From: Spirochaetaceae bacterium
GTDB lineage: Bacteria > Spirochaetota > Spirochaetia > Treponematales > Breznakiellaceae
NCBI GenBank assembly: GCA_031290205.1
Contig: JAITNZ010000084.1
Location: 1-5,419 of the forward strand
DNA: 5,419 nucleotides
Reading direction: 5' to 3'
Shown: in pieces, positions 1 through 5,070 of the stretch
Position numbering within the stretch: position 1 is the first letter of the stretch
Layout of the letters: each line of letters opens with the position of its first letter
The notes under the pieces: generated by a model
Database searches by the model: none
Told to the model about the DNA's origin: nothing
Seen by the model: only the letters and a program-made list of their open reading frames with translations
Program-made: the position numbers and the translations under genes

Positions 1-13
1 CCCTCGCCTCCGC

Positions 14-23
14 GGGGGGGGGG
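14..23. repeat. Poly-G tract of 10
   Basis: Ten consecutive G residues sit at the very left edge inside a GC-rich stretch (1-36) with no gene assigned. Such tracts are length-unstable, but the context to the left is not visible. Confidence 0.8.
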
Positions 24-58
24 CGGCCCCCAGGGAAATAAACCCCAAGAAAACAATA

Positions 59-78
59 GCCCTTCTCTTATCAAGGGC
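59..78. repeat. Short inverted repeat
   Basis: GCCCTT (59-64) pairs with AAGGGC (73-78) across an 8-nt loop. It lies beyond the operon end and overlaps the first copy of the direct repeat. It could add to termination on either strand but has no clear T tract. Confidence 0.4.
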
Positions 79-88
79 AAGACTGAAA

Positions 89-101
89 CCGCCTGAGGCG
101 G
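89..101 (-). terminator. Possible weak terminator hairpin after the operon
   Basis: CCGCC (89-93) and GGCGG (97-101) form a 5-bp GC stem with a 3-nt loop, about 30 bp beyond the phosphoesterase stop. On the minus strand it is followed by TTTCAGTCTT, a poor T tract. Position suits the end of the operon; the short stem keeps confidence low. Confidence 0.35.
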
Positions 102-131
102 ATTAAACCCTAAGAGAACAAATCGCCCTTC

Positions 132-941
132 TCACTGGATTTCAATTATGGCTATTTCTGGCGGGTTGTTGATGCGGGGAAACATTGGGCGGGTGGTGGT
201 GATGCCGCGGTTAATGATGAGGGTGGTGCTGCCAAGCTGATATTGACCGCCTGCATATTTGGGAAAAAAACCCTGTCGGGGGGCGTATAGCCCGTTAAAA
301 AATGGCGGCAGGCGTATCTGCCCCCCGTGCGTGTGCCCGCAGAGGATCAAGTCAAAGTTGAACTGGGTATAAAATTCAACATAATCGGGACGGTGAACAA
401 GGAGTATTTTATATTCACCCCTTTCGACAAGCGGAGAAAATGCTTTTTCGCCGCTTGCCTCCATATCATATTTTTTTTCCCAATATCTTTTTTTTGCGAT
501 ATCGTCGGCGCCCGCAAGAATGAGCGAATTACCGTTTACCTCAATTTCGAGGGATTCATCCCGCAAAATCGGTATATCGTATTTTTTAAGAACTGCAAAT
601 ACCGCCTCAATATCATCGTTGTAGTATTCATGGTTGCCGGGCACATAATAAATGGACGCAATATGCTTTATGTTGCTTAAAAGGATTTCGGAGCCGGTAA
701 AGGGCAGCACATTATCAATAATATCACCCACTAAAAAAATCAAATCAGGCTTCGCCGCTTCCAGTATGTCTACAATCCGCTTGCCCCCGTTTTGAAATTG
801 CTGGCTATGCGTGTCGGAAAGGACGGCGACCTTTATCCCGCTGCCGTCGGTAATTTTTTCAGACTGAAGTGTATACTCGCGCGTGACGAGCGACGCTTCA
901 GTCGCACAAGAGGCAAAAAGAAAAGCGATAATCGGTATCAT
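132..941 (-). CDS. YkuE/YaeI-type metallophosphoesterase, possible lipoprotein
   Basis: This is a calcineurin-like metallophosphoesterase of 269 aa, close to the usual length for YkuE/YaeI-type phosphodiesterases. The metal-binding signature is complete and in order: D43-x-H45 (SDTH), G72-D73, G102-N-H-E105, H183 and G202-H-T-H-G-G-Q208. The C-terminal LYAPRQGFFPKYAGG and NNPPE segments (about 218-262) are also typical of this branch. Such enzymes hydrolyse phosphodiester or phosphomonoester bonds using two metal ions; the substrate cannot be read from sequence. The N-terminus is short and hydrophobic and has a lipobox-like F-A-S-C12, so an outward-facing, membrane-anchored enzyme is inferred. 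It is the last gene of the cluster, 40 bp after the carboxypeptidase stop. ATG at 941 is the only standard start, but no Shine-Dalgarno precedes it. The frame stays open to a stop at 987-989 and would add a lysine-rich stretch (KIKKVKKIKPRLAS), so the true start may lie upstream. The gene is visibly AT-richer than its neighbours. Confidence 0.9.
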   Translation of the reverse strand: MIPIIAFLFASCATEASLVTREYTLQSEKITDGSGIKVAVLSDTHSQQFQNGGKRIVDILEAAKPDLIFLVGDIIDNVLPFTGSEILLSNIKHIASIYYVPGNHEYYNDDIEAVFAVLKKYDIPILRDESLEIEVNGNSLILAGADDIAKKRYWEKKYDMEASGEKAFSPLVERGEYKILLVHRPDYVEFYTQFNFDLILCGHTHGGQIRLPPFFNGLYAPRQGFFPKYAGGQYQLGSTTLIINRGITTTRPMFPRINNPPEIAIIEIQ

Positions 942-981
942 GCTTGCTAATCTAGGTTTGATTTTTTTAACTTTTTTTATT

Positions 982-2223
982 TTAATTCACTCCCGAAAAG
1001 AACATCAGAATCGCGTCCCATAGACGTTGAAAGGCATTCCCCTCAGGCACAGCCGCGCTGGTAAGCAGCGGAACCTGCGCTATTTCACCGGCATCGTCGA
1101 AATAGGTCAAGGTTCCGGCACGCGTTCCCGCCGGAAGCGGGGCGAGCAACCCCTCGAGCATTTTGATTTTGTAGGAGACGCGCTCTCCCCGCCCCCGTTC
1201 GACGGTAAACGCGCCAAATTCGGGGTAATTGGGGAAATCGGGCGGCGGAGCCACTTTGACGCGGCTTTCGGCGCCCTTCCAGATACGGGCAGGCTTAAGC
1301 GCGGGAAAGGCGATGCGGATTGTTTTATAGTGTTCGAACGCCCAGTCCAGCAGCGCCTCCCCGTCTGCATCGCGGTAGCGCGGACCCCAGTAGGCGCCGT
1401 TTTCTGTCGGCACGCCGAGGATCACGGCAATAAACCGCGTGCCCCCGCGCACCGCGCTTGCGGCAAGGTTGTAGCCGGATTCATCGATGTAGCCTGTTTT
1501 CAAGCCATCCGCCCCCGGATATGTGCCGACTAAGCCGACATGATTCCGGTGAATGCGAACAGGGGGCGAGTTTTTACGCTCTGGCGGCATATTTTCAGCC
1601 TGAGGATAGATGAATTCGCTGACAGTGTGATAATTTTTTATTGTTTCGGGGTGAAGTTGCAGATAAATCTTGCAAAATCGGGCGAATTCAAGCGCCGTCG
1701 TGAAGTTTTGTTCAGAAATCCCCGACGGTTCGACAAAAATTGTCGATTCGAGGGCGAATTTCCGCGCTTGGGTGTTCATCATTGCGGCAAAATCTGCGAC
1801 AGTCGGGGCAAAACGCAGAGCGATGGCAACCGCCGCGTCATTGCCGGAGGGGATGGCAAGCCCCAAGAGCAGCTCGTGAAGGCTCGCCCGCTGCCCCTCT
1901 TCGATGAACATCAGGCTGGAGCGCGGCGGCTGATTCCGCCACCAACTTTCTTCGGGAAGCTCGAACCGTTCGTCAAGGGCTATCCCCCGCGCCGCCGCTT
2001 CGGAAAGCGCCACATGAGTCGTCATCAGCTTGGTTAGCGAGGCGGGCGGGATGGGCAAGTTAGGGTTTTTCTCGTAGAGCACCGCCCCCGACGCCGCATC
2101 AAGCACGACGGCGGAAAGCGCATGCAGCTCGATTTGCGCCGCGCTGTCCGCCGCACTCTGCGCCGAAAGCGGCAGCGGCAGGGATAACACAAAAAGTAAA
2201 AGGGGAAAAAAAATCTGTTTCAT
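982..2223 (-). CDS. dacA: Secreted D-alanyl-D-alanine carboxypeptidase (peptidase S11, PBP5/DacF type)
   Basis: This 413-aa low-molecular-weight penicillin-binding protein removes the terminal D-Ala from peptidoglycan stem pentapeptides in the periplasm. Residues 1-21 form a signal peptide (MKQ, a leucine-rich core, then a likely cut after LSA). The S11 catalytic domain, about 33-275, carries all three active-site motifs: S62-L-T-K65 (SxxK, acylated serine), S126-G-N128 (SxN) and K242-T-G244 (KTG). Residues about 305-395 match a PBP5_C-like beta domain. The last residues, about 396-411 (NAFQRLWDAILMFFSG), could form the amphipathic helix that anchors these enzymes to the membrane face. Length is normal for the family. 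The frame extends upstream to 2490, but that part is low-complexity, overlaps the preceding gene and lacks a leader. ATG at 2223 gives a clean signal peptide and has AAAAGG 8 nt upstream, overlapping the previous gene's end. The family symbol could equally be dacF; the assignment to family is secure, the subtype less so. Confidence 0.95.
   Translation of the reverse strand: MKQIFFPLLLFVLSLPLPLSAQSAADSAAQIELHALSAVVLDAASGAVLYEKNPNLPIPPASLTKLMTTHVALSEAAARGIALDERFELPEESWWRNQPPRSSLMFIEEGQRASLHELLLGLAIPSGNDAAVAIALRFAPTVADFAAMMNTQARKFALESTIFVEPSGISEQNFTTALEFARFCKIYLQLHPETIKNYHTVSEFIYPQAENMPPERKNSPPVRIHRNHVGLVGTYPGADGLKTGYIDESGYNLAASAVRGGTRFIAVILGVPTENGAYWGPRYRDADGEALLDWAFEHYKTIRIAFPALKPARIWKGAESRVKVAPPPDFPNYPEFGAFTVERGRGERVSYKIKMLEGLLAPLPAGTRAGTLTYFDDAGEIAQVPLLTSAAVPEGNAFQRLWDAILMFFSGVN
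990..994 (-). promoter_or_regulatory. Shine-Dalgarno-like GGGAG ahead of a possible non-standard start for the phosphoesterase
   Basis: GGGAG on the minus strand overlaps the last codons of the carboxypeptidase gene. It is 9 nt before an in-frame ATA (978-980) of the phosphoesterase frame and 3 nt before an in-frame ATT (984-986). The standard ATG at 941 has nothing comparable. The match may be chance. Confidence 0.25.
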
Positions 2224-2227
2224 GCCT

Positions 2228-2614
2228 TCAGCCTTTTCGCACGTAGAGCGGGACGGTGGCGAGTTCGTGGTCGTCGATGTAGAGCGTGAAGTTGATGACG
2301 CCGGCATTCTTAAAATGCAGCCCGTTGATGCAGAAGACCAGATGCGAAACGGCGGTCGCATTGCCGACGCCGCGCACATCAATTCTGCCGGTAATCCCTT
2401 CCATGCACATCTGTCCGTCAAGGTCGCGCATCTCGATGCGAAACGCGTGAGGGCAGAACTCGCCGATGTTAAAGCGGATTCGTATGACAACGGATAATTG
2501 CGGATGCACGCAGGGAAAACTCTTCGTGATAATCGTGTCGAAGGAGCCGACGATCGTCAGCTTGCCGCTATTCTCCTGCGCAAAGTCGCAGAACGTGAAC
2601 ATTTCTGTAATCAT
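2228..2614 (-). CDS. Conserved protein of unknown function, DUF6941-like
   Basis: This is a 128-aa protein with no signal peptide or membrane segment, so probably cytoplasmic. It opens with MFTFCDFAQENSGKLTIVGSFD and closes with ATVPLYVRKG. The pattern 'FCD-AQ-GKL-I-G-FD' at the start and 'LPLYVR' at the end recalls the family I know as DUF6941; this is from memory and not checked by a search. Alternating short hydrophobic stretches (about 38-50, 57-63, 88-97, 107-114) suggest an all-beta sandwich fold. There are five cysteines (9, 35, 54, 70, 95) with no CxxC pairing, so a metal site is not suggested. The start codon overlaps the ftsH stop as ATGA, indicating translational coupling to ftsH, with a G-rich stretch just upstream. 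The carboxypeptidase starts 4 bp after its stop. No function can be assigned; a role linked to FtsH or the envelope is only inferred from position. Confidence 0.85.
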   Translation of the reverse strand: MITEMFTFCDFAQENSGKLTIVGSFDTIITKSFPCVHPQLSVVIRIRFNIGEFCPHAFRIEMRDLDGQMCMEGITGRIDVRGVGNATAVSHLVFCINGLHFKNAGVINFTLYIDDHELATVPLYVRKG

Positions 2615-4596
2615 GCCGCCGCCCCCGAATTCGAATACACGTCATTCGCAACGAGCGCCTTGAACTCTTTTTCGTCAATCGTTTCCTTATCCAGAAGTAT
2701 CCCCGCAACCTGATTGAGCAGCGCCTGCCGCACAAGGAGCGTCGCCTTCACCTTTTTATACTGCTCCTCGACGATGTGGGCAATCGCCTCATCAATATAC
2801 TGCTGAGTCGCATCCGAATACTCCCGCTGGAACATCGGCTCCTGCGGCGCGCTGTCGCCGAGCATCCCCATACCCCGCCGCGTCAGCGCCACATTGCGGA
2901 AACGCTCGCTCATCCCGTAATCGACAATCATCTTCCGCGCAATGTCCGTCGCCTTGGCAAGGTCATTCGCCGCGCCGGTCGAAATCTTGCTGAAGATGAT
3001 CTCCTCCGCCGCGCGCCCCCCAAGCAGCACGTCAATCTTCCCCTTGAGCTCGTCTTCCGTCATCAGATAGCGGTCTTCGATGGGCATCTGCAAGGTATAG
3101 CCGAGCGCGCCGAACCCGCGCGGAATAATCGAGATTTTCTGCACAGGGTCCGAATTCGGCGTGAGCGCGGCGACAAGCGCGTGCCCCGTTTCGTGAAACG
3201 CGACGATGCGCCGCTCCTCAGGCTTTATCACGCGGTTCTTTTTTTGCAAACCGGCAACGGTTTTTTCGATAGCCTCGCTAAAATCCTGCTGTTCGACAAG
3301 CATCCTCCCGCCGCGGACGGCAAGCAACGCCGCTTCGTTCACAATATTCGCCAAATCCGCACCGACAAAGCCCGAAGTGCCCCGCGCCACCGCCGCCAGA
3401 TCAACCGACGGCGAAAGTTTTACCTCCCGCGCGTGTATCTTCAGTATTTCTTCGCGCCCCTTGAGGTCGGGCTTGTCGACCAGCACCTGCCGGTCAAAAC
3501 GCCCCGGACGAAGCAGCGCGGGGTCGAGCACGTCGGGGCGGTTCGTCGCCGCAAGCACGATGAGCCCGCCGGTCGCGTCAAACCCGTCCATCTCGACGAG
3601 AAGCTGGTTGAGCGTCTGCTCGCGTTCGTCGTTCCCCCCCCCAATATTGTTCAGCCTGCTCTTGCCGATGGCGTCAAGCTCGTCGATAAAAATGATGCAG
3701 CCCTTGCTCCCTGTCGCCTTCGCCCGCGCCTGCTTGAACAAATCGCGCACACGCGCCGCGCCGACGCCGACAAACATCTCGACAAAATCAGCGCCGCTCA
3801 TTCTAAAAAAGGCAACGCCCGCCTCGCCGGCAACCGCGCGGGCAAGCAGCGTCTTCCCCGTCCCCGGCGGACCGACAAGGAGGACGCCCTTGGGTATCCT
3901 CCCGCCAATGTCCGTATATTTTTTAGGGTTTTTCAGAAAATCAACAACCTCAATCAGCTCGTCTTTCGCCTCATCCTCGCCTGCAACATCGGCAAACCGC
4001 GTCTTCACATCCCCTTCGGCGACAATTGCCGAGCGGTTCTGCCCAAAGGAAAGCACATTCCCGCCAAAGTTCCCCATCCTCCGCATCAAAATACGCCATA
4101 TAAAGATGAAAAACGCTATCGGCAGCACCCAAGTAAAGATAAAATTGAGGATCGCGCTCCCCTCGCGGGAAACGGCATAGTAATCAACGCCATGCTCGTC
4201 CATCAAACTGATGAGCGTCGTGTCGTTTATCGGCACCGTGCGGTAAACAGTCGTCGGCGCCGCGGGCTCCGGCGCGGAAAGCCCGAAGAGGATAGGCGCC
4301 TTTATTTGCGTCTTGACGGGCGCCTTGTCCACATGCCCGATAAAATAAGCCTCGTCAAGCTCAACACGCTTAATCTCGCCCGAGGCGATTCGCTGCTTAA
4401 ACTCCGAATAATCGATAACGGGATTCACCTTACTCATAAAAACATAGTTAAAAAGGCTCATCCCCACAATCAAAATTAAAATATACACAATGGAAAATTT
4501 CCACCCGCTCCACTTCTTTGGGTCAGGCAGCTTTGGCCCATTCGGACCGCCGAAATTAAACTGCGGACCGCCCTTCCCTTGATTATCATTGCTCAT
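2611..4596 (-). CDS. ftsH: ATP-dependent zinc metalloprotease FtsH
   Basis: This is a membrane-anchored AAA+ protease of 661 aa that extracts and degrades misfolded or short-lived membrane and cytosolic proteins as a hexamer. Order of parts: a glycine/proline-rich cytoplasmic tail (1-30), TM1 about 34-54, a periplasmic region about 55-148 with a proline/alanine-rich stretch at 107-116, and TM2 about 149-170. The AAA+ module follows with Walker A G242-PPGTGK-T249, pore motif F275-VGVG, Walker B I301-IFIDE306, sensor N352 in ATNRPD, and arginine-finger region R363-PGRFDR369. The M41 protease domain has the zinc site H468-ETG-H472 with third ligand probably D545 in STGAANDL. All catalytic residues are present. 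A few residues appear inserted just before Walker B (ATGSKG, 294-299). ATG at 4596 is preceded by AAGGAG with a 9-nt spacer; an ATG at 4603 is out of frame. Its TGA overlaps the next gene's ATG. It is the first gene of the cluster. Confidence 0.98.
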   Translation of the reverse strand: MSNDNQGKGGPQFNFGGPNGPKLPDPKKWSGWKFSIVYILILIVGMSLFNYVFMSKVNPVIDYSEFKQRIASGEIKRVELDEAYFIGHVDKAPVKTQIKAPILFGLSAPEPAAPTTVYRTVPINDTTLISLMDEHGVDYYAVSREGSAILNFIFTWVLPIAFFIFIWRILMRRMGNFGGNVLSFGQNRSAIVAEGDVKTRFADVAGEDEAKDELIEVVDFLKNPKKYTDIGGRIPKGVLLVGPPGTGKTLLARAVAGEAGVAFFRMSGADFVEMFVGVGAARVRDLFKQARAKATGSKGCIIFIDELDAIGKSRLNNIGGGNDEREQTLNQLLVEMDGFDATGGLIVLAATNRPDVLDPALLRPGRFDRQVLVDKPDLKGREEILKIHAREVKLSPSVDLAAVARGTSGFVGADLANIVNEAALLAVRGGRMLVEQQDFSEAIEKTVAGLQKKNRVIKPEERRIVAFHETGHALVAALTPNSDPVQKISIIPRGFGALGYTLQMPIEDRYLMTEDELKGKIDVLLGGRAAEEIIFSKISTGAANDLAKATDIARKMIVDYGMSERFRNVALTRRGMGMLGDSAPQEPMFQREYSDATQQYIDEAIAHIVEEQYKKVKATLLVRQALLNQVAGILLDKETIDEKEFKALVANDVYSNSGAAA

Positions 4597-4605
4597 CTTC
4601 CATTG

Positions 4606-4611
4606 CTCCTT
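4606..4611 (-). promoter_or_regulatory. Shine-Dalgarno site of ftsH
   Basis: AAGGAG on the minus strand lies 9 nt before the ftsH ATG at 4596. It decides the start: a nearer ATG at 4601-4603 is only 2 nt away and out of frame. Confidence 0.8.
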
Positions 4612-4626
4612 GCAAATTCATACTGG

Positions 4627-4658
4627 CTTATATTCCCGCATTCCCCAATAAAAATCAA
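4627..4658 (-). promoter_or_regulatory. Candidate sigma-70-type promoter of the ftsH operon
   Basis: On the minus strand TTGATT (4653-4658) could be a -35 box. The -10 box could be TATAAG (4627-4632, 20-nt spacer) or AATATA (4629-4634, 18-nt spacer). The site lies about 30-60 bp upstream of the ftsH start, between the gene and the repeat element. The boxes are partial matches and the spacing is not ideal, so this is only a suggestion. Confidence 0.3.
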
Positions 4659-4689
4659 TACCTTCAGCGCCTCCCCATTTGTGCTGATG

Positions 4690-4711
4690 CCCCGCGATTT
4701 TAATCGCGGGG
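4690..4711. repeat. Perfect 10-bp palindrome
   Basis: CCCCGCGATT (4690-4699) and AATCGCGGGG (4702-4711) are exact reverse complements around two T residues. It abuts the larger inverted-repeat element. Neither strand has a T tract after it, so it is not a standard terminator. It may be an operator-like site, or more likely part of the same repeat cluster. Confidence 0.75.
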
Positions 4712-4712
4712 A

Positions 4713-4887
4713 CGGGCGGGGCGGGGGGAGCCTCACCAGAAAGTGGGCACCCATTTCCTAAGCAAGTCGTTTTCCTCGTCGGACGCATTTTCCGCCACTT
4801 AGGAAATGCATAACACCATGTCGGCAGTAGCCGACTAAAGTTTTTTACCAGTGATACTTTCTGGTAAGTCTCCCCCCGCCCCGCCCG
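4713..4887. repeat. MITE-like nested inverted-repeat element, about 175 bp
   Basis: The outer arms are 4713-4744 and 4856-4887. They pair at 30 of 32 positions: an 18-bp GC-rich block (core GGGCGGGGCGGGGGGAG / its complement), a 4-nt block with two mismatches, then 10 bp (ACCAGAAAGT / ACTTTCTGGT). Inside are an 11-bp exact inverted repeat, CATTTCCTAAG (4752-4762) with CTTAGGAAATG (4798-4808), and a small hairpin GTCGGC-AGTA-GCCGAC (4820-4835). There is no transposase inside. The structure resembles a non-autonomous palindromic element; a structured RNA is an alternative. No flanking target duplication was evident. Confidence 0.65.
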
Positions 4888-4962
4888 CTACGTCAGGAAA
4901 TTGCCCCTACAGCACAAGCGGTGAGGGCTTTTCGACGAGTTGGGGGCTACGCGTTTATCGCC

Positions 4963-4985
4963 TAACAGTAAAGCCTTAACAGTAA
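4963..4985. repeat. 9-bp direct repeat next to the insertion-sequence end
   Basis: TAACAGTAA occurs at 4963-4971 and again at 4977-4985, spaced 14 bp, just outside the inferred left end of the insertion sequence. Both copies are on the same side of that end, so they are not a target-site duplication as such. Confidence 0.5.
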
Positions 4986-5058
4986 CTCCCCCAGGGCGAG
5001 CGCATACTCTAAGCCGTGCAAAAATGATAGAATAGAAAAAAAGCACAACAGATTTTCT

Positions 5059-5064
5059 GGGAGG
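5059..5064 (+). promoter_or_regulatory. Shine-Dalgarno site of the transposase
   Basis: GGGAGG, within a purine run 5059-5067, lies 6 nt before the ATG at 5071 and supports that start over the in-frame ATG at 5083. Confidence 0.6.
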
Positions 5065-5070
5065 GAGTTT

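Larger units (their letters stand above)
39..133. repeat. Imperfect 30-bp direct repeat (two copies)
   Basis: Copies at 39-67 and 104-133 share 26 of 30 aligned positions (three mismatches, one gap), including TAAACCC at one end and GCCCTTCTC at the other. The copies are 65 bp apart and bracket the two small hairpins. The second copy runs two bases into the phosphoesterase stop codon. It is either a local duplication of the gene's 3' flank or part of a dispersed repeat. Confidence 0.7.
4618..4788 (-). other. Doubtful short open frame across the repeat, possibly a gene remnant
   Basis: A minus-strand frame with ATG at 4788 and stop at 4618 encodes 56 residues ending in GIDFYWGMREYKPV, 21 bp before ftsH. 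The same frame is open further upstream through the whole inverted-repeat element to a TAG at 4888-4890. Its middle (APPAPPVP) is just the translation of the GC-rich arm. There is no good ribosome-binding site. It could be the leftover 3' end of an older gene upstream of ftsH with a repeat inserted in it, or chance. Confidence 0.15.
4597..4991. other. Gene-free gap upstream of ftsH, repeat-rich
   Basis: About 395 bp between the ftsH start and the insertion-sequence end carry no supportable gene. Contents from left to right are the ftsH ribosome-binding site, a candidate promoter, a perfect 10-bp palindrome (4690-4711), a nested inverted-repeat element (4713-4887), an unexplained stretch (4888-4962) and a 9-bp direct repeat (4963-4985). 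No tRNA cloverleaf or rRNA was recognised. Confidence 0.7.

Noticed and set aside
327..680. Plus-strand open frame of 117 codons
   Set aside because: It is antisense to the phosphoesterase and shows no recognisable domain.
2224..2490. N-terminal extension of the carboxypeptidase to 2490
   Set aside because: It overlaps the DUF6941-like gene, is serine/threonine low-complexity and would bury the signal peptide. ATG 2223 has its own ribosome-binding site.
2776..4479. Plus-strand open frame of 567 codons antisense to ftsH
   Set aside because: It is fully antisense to a complete FtsH with all motifs. Its arginine- and proline-rich content is typical of the shadow of a GC-rich gene.
4690..4711. 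Rho-independent terminator
   Set aside because: The stem is strong but neither strand has a T tract after it.
4579..4761. Plus-strand open frame of 60 codons
   Set aside because: It overlaps the ftsH start and the repeat arm, has no ribosome-binding site and resembles nothing known.
4690..4887. CRISPR array
   Set aside because: The repeats are inverted and nested, not evenly spaced direct repeats, and there are no cas genes.
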